This document shows, in pieces, positions 6,640-13,825 of a stretch of 26,413 nt of DNA. Below the pieces are notes generated by a model. It searched no databases and was not told the DNA's origin. It saw only the letters and a list, made by a program, of their open reading frames with translations. The position numbers and the translations under genes are program-made. The DNA comes from CAYVQE01 sp964633205 (GTDB lineage Bacteria; Myxococcota; B64-G9): assembly GCA_964633205.1 (NCBI GenBank), contig CAZWFN010000086.1:1-26413 (forward strand). The letters are read 5' to 3'. Position 1 is the stretch's first letter, and every line of letters begins with the position of its first letter.

Positions 6640-7184
6640 AGGATCTGCATCTCGGTACATTCGGCGGGCACGCAATCTTCCCGCTTCAGGTCGGCCACCC
6701 ACAGGGACAAATCCAGCTCCACGGCGCAAGGTTGATCGCCTTCGGCCACCAGGGCGTCGACCTCCAGCCGATAGTCGGCATCGAAGGGCAGTTCGATCAC
6801 CTCCTCCCAAGTGTGGATTATCGGGCCATCGACCACCTCATAGCGGCGTTCTTCCCGGTTGTAGGACAGGGTCCAGTTGGCCATCGCCGCGGACTGTACC
6901 TCGGTCAGCGGAGACAAGGTGACATTCAAGTCGCAAGCCGGCCCGTCGAGCGGTCGCACGTCGAAGGACACCGTCATGAGCGTCTCCATCTCGTCCTTGT
7001 CCGGATTGTTCAGCCGCAAGCGGAAATCCCGCTGAATCGGAGCATCCTGGGGCAGGAAATCGGTGCCCCAGGTCTCGGCCGTGGCCTCCAGGCCCCGGCC
7101 CATGCAGTGGCTTCCAGTGGATGTGGCCATGGAGGCCACAGCCGCCGCCGCAAAAACCAGCAAGATGCATGTTTGGCGCAACAT
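6627..7184 (-). CDS. exported protein of unknown function
   Basis: This 185-residue protein has a Sec signal peptide (MLRQTCILLVFAAAAVASMA). The rest is beta-rich and acidic with cysteines near CM, PACD, PCAV and DCVPAEC, likely disulfide-bonded in the periplasm or outside. An AGGAGGG ribosome-binding site lies about 9 bp before the ATG. The stop falls inside the start region of the downstream membrane-protein gene, so the two are probably made together. No domain is recognised; a beta-sandwich fold is a guess from alternating hydrophobic residues. Confidence 0.7.
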   Translation of the reverse strand: MLRQTCILLVFAAAAVASMATSTGSHCMGRGLEATAETWGTDFLPQDAPIQRDFRLRLNNPDKDEMETLMTVSFDVRPLDGPACDLNVTLSPLTEVQSAAMANWTLSYNREERRYEVVDGPIIHTWEEVIELPFDADYRLEVDALVAEGDQPCAVELDLSLWVADLKREDCVPAECTEMQILWLD

Positions 7185-7448
7185 CGAACGATCCCTCCTG
7201 GAGGTATTCGGGCTCTCCGCTGAAACGCATTCCAGACCTCAGCAAAACCCGTACCACATCCCACTGCACTTGATTTGTCGTATCGAACCGAGGAGGTAGA
7301 CGATGGAGGGCGGCCATCCCTCTCCTTCCGGTCCCTGCTCGTTATGACATGAATGTCAGCGCATAATGGGGTCAGGTCTACCCACTTCCCGCCTATTCGA
7401 GAAGTCCGAATAAGTGGGAAGTGGGTAGACCTGACCCCGTTTTCGAGA
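7185..7448. other. intergenic region with palindrome and repeat hairpin
   Basis: No supported gene lies in these 264 bp. They hold the 5' side of the exported-protein gene, a perfect TGACAT-GA-ATGTCA dyad at 7345-7358 and the hairpin repeat at 7368-7438. A 14-codon frame with a good ribosome-binding site at 7303-7347 was considered and not accepted. Confidence 0.5.
7368..7438 (-). repeat. GGGGTCAGGTCTAC hairpin repeat, full copy
   Basis: Perfect 23-bp arms at 7368-7390 and 7416-7438 flank an imperfectly paired inner segment (TATTCG with CGAATA) and a loop containing AGAAGTCC. The tail GTTTTC follows on the plus strand. On the minus strand the element begins about 10 bp after the TAG of the surface lipoprotein gene. 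The stem is long enough to fold in RNA and might end or protect transcripts, but no U-run follows. Confidence 0.85.
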
Positions 7449-8960
7449 CTACGGAGTCAGGTTGCAGGTGACGGTGAAGGAGCCGTCGGGCTGGGTGGCC
7501 ACCCAGTTGGGATCGCACCAGGCGTAGGAGCCGGCCACCATGGGGGTGTCGTTGACGATCAGGCGCAGCTCGGCGTCGCCCACCCCGTTGCCGCCGCCGT
7601 CGACGATGCGGCCCGTAAAGGCCACCTGCTGGCCGATGGCCATGTCGGCATCGAGCACCGTATCGCCCACCACGGTCTGCTGCGGCGCGTAGTAGAGCAT
7701 GGCGCCGGCCTCGAAGGCGGTCGGCGAGGGCTGGACGCTGATGTCGAAGGACGACACCGGCAGCTGCAGCTGGTAGCTGCCGCCGGTGGCCGCGGCCGCG
7801 GTGTGCACCAGCCGCGGATCCAGGTAATCGGCGGCGATGACCAGGCTCTGGGGCGCGCCGGTGCCGCCGGCGCTGGCCGTGCCGGACAGGGTGTTGCCCG
7901 GCTTGACCCGGATGTTGGCCCGCGAGCTGTTGGACTCGTTGGAGCAGTCGATCTGGTCGTTCAGGTGGCAGACATCCTCGCGCACCAGCTGCCGCGGCAT
8001 GACCGCCCCGCCCGGCGGCGGGGCGGCGATCCAGTCGTAGGCCCGGCCCACCTCGAGTGGGATCGCAAAGGGCACCTCACCGCTGATCACGCCGGCGTGG
8101 GCCAGCTTGCCGGCGTCGGGCCCGTCGCGGTACCAGGTCTCCACCGTCCAGCCCGCCGCCCAGACCTCCTCGCCGGCGGCGCACTCGGTGCACAGCGGCC
8201 CGCCGCTGAGCGGCTCGGTCTCGGGCAGCAGGATGTCCTGGTTGGTATCGGCTTGCAGATTGGCCAGCCGCAGGTGGCCCACCCGACCGTCGGCCGCCTC
8301 GGCCTGCACGTCGTAGGGCCCCCCCGGGGGCAGGTGAAAAGCCCATGTGCCGCCGCCGTCGGTGGTCACCGGCTGCGGCCGGCAGAAGGGCCGCTCGCCC
8401 AGCAGGCGCACCGTGGCCCCGGCCAGCGGCGCGCCGCCGGCGTCGCGGAAGGTGCCGGACAGGGTGTAGCCGCCGCCGGCCTCGGCCGGCTCGAGCACCG
8501 GCCCGGCGTTGGCCGGCGGATTGAGCGAGTCGATGCAGGTACTGGCCGGGCCGCTGGTGCCGCCGCGGCGCAAGGCGATGGAGAAGTTCCAGCGCGAGAA
8601 GTCGCGCTCGTCTTCGTCGGCGCCCGGGTCGGCCGGCTGGGTGTCGCCGCCGTCGGCGCCGCCGTCGGCCAACCCGCCGTCGTCACCGGCGCCACCGTCC
8701 TCCTCGCGCGGCTCGTCCGGGATGTCGCGGCACAGCCCGTCGTCACAGTATTGGCCGATGGGGCATTCGTTGGAGGTGGTGCAGGTGTTGATGCCGGGGT
8801 CGCCGGGCAGCTGGCACTGGCCGCCGACGCATTGCTGACCTTCGGGGCAGTCGGTGTCGGTGAAGCACTTGACCGTCTCACCGCCGCCGTTGCTGCAAGC
8901 GACCGCCCCCAACGCCAGCGCCGCCAGGGCCCAGCCGGCGCATCTGATCTGGATGTTCAT
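7449..8960 (-). CDS. surface lipoprotein with cysteine-rich repeats and carboxypeptidase-regulatory-like domains
   Basis: This 503-residue protein has a signal peptide ending LALGAVAC (lipid Cys22). Residues about 30-80 hold two cysteine-rich repeats of the form C-x(2-4)-D/E-C-P-x-G-Q-x-C-x(2)-G-x-C, common in myxobacterial-type surface lipoproteins. A D/G-rich linker (DDGGLADGGADGGD) follows, which may bind calcium. The rest is beta-rich, with at least two carboxypeptidase-regulatory-like modules (GGYTLSGTFRDAGGAPLAGA; QVAFTGRIVDGGGNGVGDAE). This suits an anchored protein displayed at the cell surface. Its ATG overlaps the stop of the upstream isochorismatase-fold gene (ATGA), so it is the second gene of an operon. 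The ligand is unknown. Confidence 0.85.
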   Translation of the reverse strand: MNIQIRCAGWALAALALGAVACSNGGGETVKCFTDTDCPEGQQCVGGQCQLPGDPGINTCTTSNECPIGQYCDDGLCRDIPDEPREEDGGAGDDGGLADGGADGGDTQPADPGADEDERDFSRWNFSIALRRGGTSGPASTCIDSLNPPANAGPVLEPAEAGGGYTLSGTFRDAGGAPLAGATVRLLGERPFCRPQPVTTDGGGTWAFHLPPGGPYDVQAEAADGRVGHLRLANLQADTNQDILLPETEPLSGGPLCTECAAGEEVWAAGWTVETWYRDGPDAGKLAHAGVISGEVPFAIPLEVGRAYDWIAAPPPGGAVMPRQLVREDVCHLNDQIDCSNESNSSRANIRVKPGNTLSGTASAGGTGAPQSLVIAADYLDPRLVHTAAAATGGSYQLQLPVSSFDISVQPSPTAFEAGAMLYYAPQQTVVGDTVLDADMAIGQQVAFTGRIVDGGGNGVGDAELRLIVNDTPMVAGSYAWCDPNWVATQPDGSFTVTCNLTP

Positions 8961-9529
8961 TTGGGCTCATCCCCCTTTTGCCAGTCCCGGACGGCCGGGT
9001 TGGTCAGCACCTCGTTGATCTGGCGCAGCGCGAAGGCGTGGTCCTCGGGGCTGCGTGCGGCCACGCAGGTCTCGGGCGCGATCACGCCGATGCCGCGCAT
9101 GATGGCGTCGGCCGCGGTGTAGAGCACCCCCACGTTGGTGGTCACCCCGCAGATCAGCAGGTCGTCGATGTCCAGGTCGTCGAGCAGGGCGTCGAGTTCG
9201 GTATGGAAGAATCCCGAGTAGGAGTTCTTGGCCACCACGTAGTCGCCGGGCTGCGGCGCCAGCGCCTCGATGATCTGCGCGCCCGGGGTGTCGCGTACCG
9301 AGTGCACCGGCCAGCGGTCGAACTCGGGATCGTCCGGCTCGTGGCGGTCGACCACGTAGATGACGGGCCGTTTCTTCTCGCGGGCGTAGCGGATCTCGCC
9401 GGCGATGTTGTCGATGATGTCGCGCGCCCGGGACACCTCCATCGGCGCCCCCGGAGCCACGAAGTCCTCGACCATGTCCACGATCAACAAGGCCTTGTGC
9501 TCGCGTTCGGCTGCGGTCTTCTCCGCCAT
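8957..9529 (-). CDS. isochorismatase-fold hydrolase with Gly at the nucleophile position
   Basis: This 190-residue protein has the isochorismatase/nicotinamidase fold: LLIVDMVEDF with Asp18, VVAKNSYSGF with Lys101, and LLICGVTTNVGVLYTAADA where the family's nucleophilic Cys should stand. The codon there is GGG (Gly134), so the usual Asp-Lys-Cys triad is incomplete. In true isochorismatases such as EntB and PhzD this Cys is also absent and the Asp does the chemistry on a vinyl ether, so the protein may be an ether hydrolase or an inactive relative rather than an amidase. ATG 9529 is preceded in frame by TTG at 9532. It overlaps the surface lipoprotein by 4 bp. Confidence 0.88.
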   Translation of the reverse strand: MAEKTAAEREHKALLIVDMVEDFVAPGAPMEVSRARDIIDNIAGEIRYAREKKRPVIYVVDRHEPDDPEFDRWPVHSVRDTPGAQIIEALAPQPGDYVVAKNSYSGFFHTELDALLDDLDIDDLLICGVTTNVGVLYTAADAIMRGIGVIAPETCVAARSPEDHAFALRQINEVLTNPAVRDWQKGDEPK

Positions 9530-9567
9530 CAAGCCCGCCGTCTCTCATCCTCCCCCCGAGCCCCTAG

Positions 9568-9573
9568 ATTATC
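9568..9573 (-). promoter_or_regulatory. possible -10 element of the isochorismatase-lipoprotein operon
   Basis: On the minus strand GATAAT, in the context CTGATAATCT, matches five of six -10 positions about 38 bp upstream of the ATG. No convincing -35 hexamer lies 16-18 bp further up, so support is limited. Confidence 0.3.
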
Positions 9574-9624
9574 AGATCGGTCGTCTCTGACGCCACTCTC
9601 ATCGTAACCAACCACGCCCGCCTT

Positions 9625-9959
9625 CGCCAAGGCTTCGGCGGGCAGGCCCGCCATAGCCTCGGCGACGGAGGGCAGGCCCGCCATAGCATCGGCGACGGCG
9701 GGCAGGCCCGTCATAGCATCGGCGACGGCGGGCAGGCCCGCCATAGCATCGGCGACGGCGGGCAGGCCCGCCATNNNNNNNNNNNNNNNNNNNNNNNNNN
9801 NNNNNNNNNNNNNNNNNNNNNNNNNNNNNNNNNNNNNNNNNNNNNNNNNNNNNNNNNNNNNNNNNNNNNNNNNNCGGCGACGGCGGGCAGGCCCGCCATA
9901 GCATCGGCGACGGCGGGCAGGCCCGCCATAGCATCGGCGACGGCGGGCAGGCCCGCCAT
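9625..9959. repeat. 30-bp palindromic tandem repeat, interrupted by an assembly gap
   Basis: Seven complete units and one partial unit of a 30-bp repeat are visible: 9625-9654 (degenerate), 9655-9684, 9685-9714, 9715-9744 and 9745-9774, then a partial at 9875-9899, 9900-9929 and 9930-9959. Each contains the near-perfect palindrome GGCGGGC-AG-GCCCGCC, able to form a 7-bp hairpin. Copies are nearly identical except at the left edge. Being 30 bp, the unit keeps frame, reading MAGLPAVADA on the minus strand, but no ribosome-binding site precedes it. True copy number is unknown because of the gap. Confidence 0.9.
9775..9874. other. scaffold gap of 100 N
   Basis: Exactly 100 undetermined bases lie inside the tandem repeat. 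This length is a common placeholder for gaps of unknown size, so the distance across it should not be trusted. Confidence 0.97.
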
Positions 9960-9975
9960 GGCAAAAATCGAGAGC

Positions 9976-10530
9976 CTACAAGCCGATCTGCCCCCCGATG
10001 CCGCGCATGGCCTCGACCCCGATCTCGATCATCTCGGCCCGCTCCAGGCCGAGCTGGCTGCACTCGTCGATGATGGCGCGGTTGGCGCCGGCGGCGAAGC
10101 GCGGCTCTTTGAAGCGCTTGCGCACGCTCTTGGTCTTCAGGTCGGCAATCCGTTTCGACGGTAGCACCAGGCAGGCGGCCACCACCAGCCCGGTCAGGCT
10201 CTCGGCCGCGGCCAGGGCGTGATCCAGCTCGCTGCTCCGTGCGATGCCCAGCTGCTCGCCGTTGTGGGCCCGGATGGCCTGTAGAGCCTCGGCCGGCAGC
10301 TCGTCCGCCAGCCACTCGGCGGCGGTGGCCGCGTGGCGCTTCGGATCCTGGTCGACCGCCTCCAGGTCGATGTCGTGCAACAGCCCGGTCAGGCCCCACA
10401 GCTCCTCGTCGCGGCCCAGCCGCCGCGCCAGCCCGCGCATCACCGCCTCGGTGGCCAGCATGTGGCGGCGCAGGTTGATCTGCTCCACCTTGGACTCCAG
10501 CAGCTCCAAGGCCCGCTCGCGATCGATCAT
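9976..10530 (-). CDS. HD-domain phosphohydrolase
   Basis: This 184-residue cytoplasmic protein has an HD domain of the HDIG type: His23 (LRRHMLATEAVM), His52-Asp53 (GLLHDIDLE), His66, and His89 (AIRAHN). The LTGLVVAACLVLPSK and FAAGANR segments are typical of a small HD family in many bacteria. These proteins bind metals and usually cleave phosphate esters of nucleotides, but the substrate is unknown here. The usual late Asp of the A-x-D-x-LTG motif is Glu (AAESLTG). ATG 10530 is chosen because GGGAGG lies 6 bp upstream; two in-frame GTG codons precede it. It stands alone, ending 16 bp from the tandem repeat. Confidence 0.88.
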   Translation of the reverse strand: MIDRERALELLESKVEQINLRRHMLATEAVMRGLARRLGRDEELWGLTGLLHDIDLEAVDQDPKRHAATAAEWLADELPAEALQAIRAHNGEQLGIARSSELDHALAAAESLTGLVVAACLVLPSKRIADLKTKSVRKRFKEPRFAAGANRAIIDECSQLGLERAEMIEIGVEAMRGIGGQIGL

Positions 10531-10635
10531 CACCACCTCCCGCTCCCGCTCGGCGTCCGGTCGCCCGATCGATTAACACGGCCCCGCCGCCGCGGTCAAC
10601 GCGGCCTCCGATGATCAGGCAAAAATCAAGAGTCG

Positions 10636-10666
10636 TTGCGCGCGAAGGTCGCGATTGCAGTATACT
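10636..10666 (+). promoter_or_regulatory. candidate promoter of the hybrid kinase
   Basis: TATACT at 10661-10666 matches five of six -10 positions. The best upstream hexamer is TTGCGC at 10636-10641 with a rather long 19-bp spacer. The gene starts 20 bp downstream with GGGAGGAG in between. Confidence 0.35.
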
Positions 10667-10685
10667 CCTCGGGAGGAGATTGGAG

Positions 10686-12746
10686 ATGGCCGCGTCCGGC
10701 AAGCCAAGCTACGAGGAGCTGCAGCGGCGGCTGGCCGAAGCAGAATCGGCCTTGAGTTCTACCCGGCGCGGAGACGGGCGCCAGCGCGAGGCGAAGCGCC
10801 TGGCCGATGCCGAGCTGGCGCTGCGGGCCAGCGAGGAGAAGTTCTCCAAGGCCTTTCACACCAGCCCCTACGCCATCACCATCACCCGCGCCGATGACGG
10901 CAAGATGATCGAGGTCAACCAGGCCTTCTGCTCCATCACCGGCTACGGCCGCGAAGAAGCTCTGGCCAGCACCACACCGGCGCTGGACTTGTGGGCTGAC
11001 CTGGCCGACCGCGAGCAGGTGGTGGCCGACCTGGCGGCCAGCCGGCCGGTGGTGGCGCGGGAGTACCGCTTCCGGATGCGCAACGGCGAGCTGATCACCG
11101 CGCTGTTCTCGGCCCAGCCGCTGCAACTCGACGACCAGCTCTGCATCCTGTCATCGATCAACGACATCACCGCCCACAAACAAGCCGAGGCAGCGCTCGC
11201 CGAGAGCGAGCGACTCAAGGCGCTGGTGCTCGATTCCACCGCCGAGATGGTTACCTACTACGATCCCGAGTTGCGCGTCGTCTGGGCCAACCGGGCCGCG
11301 GCCGAGTCGGTGGGTAGCACCACCGAGCAACTGGTGGGCCGGCACTGCTACCAGATCTGGGCCGGCAACGAGGCGCCTTGCCCGGGGTGTCCGGTACTCG
11401 AGGCCAAGGAGACAAAAAGCCCCTGTCAGGCCGAACAGCAGACCTCGGACGGCCGCTGGTGGCTCTTACGTGGCTACCCGGTGCTGGACGAGGACGGAAC
11501 CGTAGTGGCGCTGGTCGAATTCGGCCAGGACATCACCGAGCACAAACGTGCCGAGCAGGAGCGCCGACGGTTGGAGGCGCAATTTCAGCAGGCTCAGAAG
11601 CTGGAATCCATCGGCCGGCTGGCCGGCGGGGTGGCCCATGACCTGAACAACATGCTGGCGCCCATCCTGGGCTACGGTGGCATTCTGCTCGAGGACACCA
11701 GCGCCGATCATCCGCACCACCCTTTGGCCCGGGAGATCACCCGGGCTGCCGAGCGCGCCCGCGACCTGGTGCGCCAGCTGCTGGCCTTCAGCCGCAAGCA
11801 GACCCTCGAGTTCAAGTTGGTGGACTTCAACGTGCTGGTCGCCGATTTCGAAAACCTGCTGCGCCGCAGCCTGCGCGATGACATCGCCCTCCGCCTGGAG
11901 CTGGCCCCGGATCTGCCGGCCGCCCGGGGCGACGCCGGCCAGCTCGAGCAGGTGCTGATGAACCTGGCGGTCAACGCCCAGGACGCCATGCCCGAGGGCG
12001 GCCGGTTGTCCATCACCACCGCCGCGGTCGAGCTGGACGCGGCGCAGATCGCCGCGCTCGATGCCGACGGGCCCGGCGAGCCCGGCCCGCACATCGCGCT
12101 GGAGGTCCGCGACGACGGCTGCGGCATGGACGCCGAGGTGCGCGACCACCTGTTCGAACCCTTCTACACCACCAAGCCCAAGGACAAGGGCACCGGCCTG
12201 GGCCTGGCCACCATCTACGGGATCGTCCGCCAGCACGGCGGTCACATCCGGGTCGACAGCGAGCCGGACCGGGGCGCGACCTTCACGATCTACCTGCCGG
12301 CGGCCCCGGCCGGTGCCGCGCAGCGCGAACGCCCGCGACCCAGGCCCCGGGCCCGCCACGGCGATGAGACGGTGCTGCTGGTCGAGGACGACGCGGCGGT
12401 GCGCCGTTTGGCGGCGCGCATCCTGGAGACCAACGGCTACCGGGTGCTGTCCGCCGCCAACGGCGGCGATGCCCTGGCCCTGGCCGAAGGCGACGTCGGC
12501 CCGCTGCACCTGCTACTGACCGACGTGGTCATGCCCGACATGAACGGCAAGCAGCTCTACGAGCGGCTGGCCGCCGATCGGCCGGAGCTGGCGGTGATCT
12601 ACATGTCGGGCTACGCCGACGACGTCATCGCCCGCCACGGCGTGCTGGACGAAGACGCCCACTTCATCCAAAAGCCCTTCGACAAGGCCGACCTGGCCAC
12701 CAGAATACGCCAAGTCCTCGACGAAGAGCGACAATTGGGCGAGTAA
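10686..12746 (+). CDS. hybrid sensor histidine kinase (PAS-PAS-HisKA-HATPase-REC)
   Basis: This 686-residue protein has no transmembrane helix, so it is a cytoplasmic sensor. After an N-terminal coiled coil (about 8-50) come PAS 1 (about 50-165) and PAS 2 (about 175-295). PAS 2 contains a cysteine cluster (HCYQIW...PCPGCP, then PC). A HisKA domain follows with His318 in GGVAHDLNN. The HATPase domain has an N box (NLAVNAQDAM), G1 (DDGCGMD) and G2 (GTGLGL). The C-terminal receiver has an acidic pair (VEDD), phospho-acceptor Asp613 (LLTDVVMPDMNG) and Lys in QKPF. Phosphate would pass from His318 to Asp613; the final target is not encoded nearby. ATG 10686 is fixed by GGGAGGAG at 10671-10678. Confidence 0.95.
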   Translation: MAASGKPSYEELQRRLAEAESALSSTRRGDGRQREAKRLADAELALRASEEKFSKAFHTSPYAITITRADDGKMIEVNQAFCSITGYGREEALASTTPALDLWADLADREQVVADLAASRPVVAREYRFRMRNGELITALFSAQPLQLDDQLCILSSINDITAHKQAEAALAESERLKALVLDSTAEMVTYYDPELRVVWANRAAAESVGSTTEQLVGRHCYQIWAGNEAPCPGCPVLEAKETKSPCQAEQQTSDGRWWLLRGYPVLDEDGTVVALVEFGQDITEHKRAEQERRRLEAQFQQAQKLESIGRLAGGVAHDLNNMLAPILGYGGILLEDTSADHPHHPLAREITRAAERARDLVRQLLAFSRKQTLEFKLVDFNVLVADFENLLRRSLRDDIALRLELAPDLPAARGDAGQLEQVLMNLAVNAQDAMPEGGRLSITTAAVELDAAQIAALDADGPGEPGPHIALEVRDDGCGMDAEVRDHLFEPFYTTKPKDKGTGLGLATIYGIVRQHGGHIRVDSEPDRGATFTIYLPAAPAGAAQRERPRPRPRARHGDETVLLVEDDAAVRRLAARILETNGYRVLSAANGGDALALAEGDVGPLHLLLTDVVMPDMNGKQLYERLAADRPELAVIYMSGYADDVIARHGVLDEDAHFIQKPFDKADLATRIRQVLDEERQLGE

Positions 12747-12789
12747 CACCTCCACCGCTTCCAGCCCTGGATCAGCCCCGAGGCGGCGG

Positions 12790-12819
12790 TTGACGCGGGT
12801 GGGCGGGTGCGGCTAGCTT
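12790..12819 (+). promoter_or_regulatory. candidate promoter of the small lipoprotein-rph operon
   Basis: TTGACG at 12790-12795, an 18-bp spacer and TAGCTT at 12814-12819 form a plausible sigma70-type promoter. The leader contains a hairpin at 12860-12878 (CCCGCT pairing with AGCGGG, 7-nt loop). Confidence 0.35.
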
Positions 12820-12896
12820 TGGGCATCCGAGGGGCCATCCCACGAACAGGAGTGCGGATCCCGCTTTCAGCGAGCGGGGCCGAAGGGAGCTTGAAG

Positions 12897-12992
12897 ATGA
12901 TGAAGCACAGGCACCGCATCGTCCCGTTGTCGAGTCTGCTGCTGGCGCTGGGCTGCGGCCAGGGCGGGAGCGACGAGACCCCATTTCCTTGA
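12897..12992 (+). CDS. 31-residue lipoprotein-like peptide
   Basis: The frame encodes a basic start (MMKHRHR), a hydrophobic core (IVPLSSLLLAL) and a lipobox LGC at Cys20, then only eleven residues. AAGGGAGC lies about 8 bp upstream. Its stop is 19 bp before the ATG of RNase PH. It could be a genuine tiny lipoprotein, comparable to other very small anchored lipoproteins, or the start of a longer gene truncated at GACCCCATTTCC, which resembles the outer edge of the hairpin repeat. The evidence is the signal sequence and ribosome-binding site only. Confidence 0.45.
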   Translation: MMKHRHRIVPLSSLLLALGCGQGGSDETPFP

Positions 12993-13011
12993 CCCACATC
13001 GCGAGGTTCCC

Positions 13012-13719
13012 ATGCAGCGACCGGATGGACGAGAAATAGACGCGCTGCGGCCGGTGGTGCTGACCACCGGCGTGCAGCAGGACCCCCAGGGCTCGGTGCA
13101 GATCGACCTGGGCCGCACCCGGGTGCTGGTGGCGGCCAGCGTCTCCGACCGGGTGCCCGATTGGCTGGCCGGCCGCGGCCGCGGTTGGATCACCGCCGAG
13201 TACGCCATGCTGCCCGGGGCCGTGCCCGGCCGCGCGCGGCGCGACGGCGGCGGCCGGGCGCGCGAGATCCAGCGCCTGATCGGCCGCTCGCTGCGGGCGG
13301 CGTTCGACCTCGAGGCGCTGGGGGAACGCCTGATCACGGTCGACTGCGACGTGCTGCAAGCCGACGGCGGCACCCGGGTGGCCTCGATCTGCGCCGGCTG
13401 GGTGGCGGTCATGCAGGCGGTGGCCCGCCTGGAACGCGACGGCGCCCTGAACGCCGATCCGCGGCGCGAGCCGCTGGCCGCGGTCTCCTGCGTCAAGATC
13501 GACGGCCGGGTGGTGCTCGATCCCAACTACGACGAGGACCACCGGGCCGAGGTCGATGCCAACCTGGTGCTGACCCACGGCGGCCGGCTGGTCGAGCTGC
13601 AGGCCACCGCCGAGGGCGCGCCCTTCGACGACGCCGACCTGCAGCGCATGCTCGAGCTGGCCCGCGCCGGCGCCACCGAGATCGCCCGCCACCAGCAGGC
13701 GGCCCTGCAGGCGCCGTAG
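13012..13719 (+). CDS. rph: ribonuclease PH
   Basis: This 235-residue protein is the usual length for RNase PH, a phosphate-dependent 3'-5' exonuclease that trims tRNA precursors. The recognisable signature is continuous: RPDGREIDALRPVVLTTG at the start, a GSVQIDLGRTRVLVAASV strand region, GWITAEYAMLPGA, REIQRLIGRSLRAAFD with the phosphate-binding Arg region, the DCDVLQADGGTR motif and the acidic LDPNYDEDH...EVDAN site that binds catalytic metal. The family normally assembles as a hexamer. It follows the tiny lipoprotein by 19 bp and may share its promoter. No rdgB/HAM1 partner gene follows, unlike the arrangement in many bacteria. Confidence 0.96.
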   Translation: MQRPDGREIDALRPVVLTTGVQQDPQGSVQIDLGRTRVLVAASVSDRVPDWLAGRGRGWITAEYAMLPGAVPGRARRDGGGRAREIQRLIGRSLRAAFDLEALGERLITVDCDVLQADGGTRVASICAGWVAVMQAVARLERDGALNADPRREPLAAVSCVKIDGRVVLDPNYDEDHRAEVDANLVLTHGGRLVELQATAEGAPFDDADLQRMLELARAGATEIARHQQAALQAP

Positions 13720-13742
13720 GGTGCCGGAGTGGGTCACCGGAG

Positions 13743-13814
13743 TGGGGTCAGGTCTACCCACTTGCCACTTATTCAGAAGTCCGAATAAGTGGCAAGTGGG
13801 TAGACCTGACCCCA
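13743..13814 (-). repeat. GGGGTCAGGTCTAC hairpin repeat, best copy
   Basis: The arms are perfect over 32 bp (13743-13774 and 13783-13814) with an 8-nt loop AGAAGTCC identical to that of the copy at 7368. The tail ATTCTC follows. The element lies between the convergent ends of rph and the outer-membrane barrel gene. Such a stem in RNA would be very stable and may insulate the two genes. Confidence 0.92.
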
Positions 13815-13825
13815 TTCTCACGACT

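Noticed and set aside
7303..7347. 14-codon frame with a strong AGGAGG site
   Set aside because: Too short to support without conservation, and there is no promoter or known leader-peptide pattern.
7353..9122. Plus-strand open frame of 589 codons
   Set aside because: It is the opposite-strand shadow of the surface lipoprotein and isochorismatase-fold genes, is His/Gly/Arg-biased and has no domain.
9529..9959. Minus-strand frames reading MAGLPAVADA repeats as a possible repeat protein
   Set aside because: No ribosome-binding site before the ATG at 9959, low complexity from tandem DNA repeats, and the N gap makes continuity unknowable.
9625..9959. CRISPR-like regular repeats
   Set aside because: Units are contiguous with no variable spacers, and there are no cas genes nearby.
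12830..12880. tRNA-like T-arm sequence before the small lipoprotein
   Set aside because: The loop does not match TTCRANY, and no acceptor, D or anticodon arms can be folded around it.
13743..13814. Classical Rho-independent terminator
   Set aside because: The stem is excellent but no run of T follows on either strand, so it is listed as a repeat with only possible termination activity.
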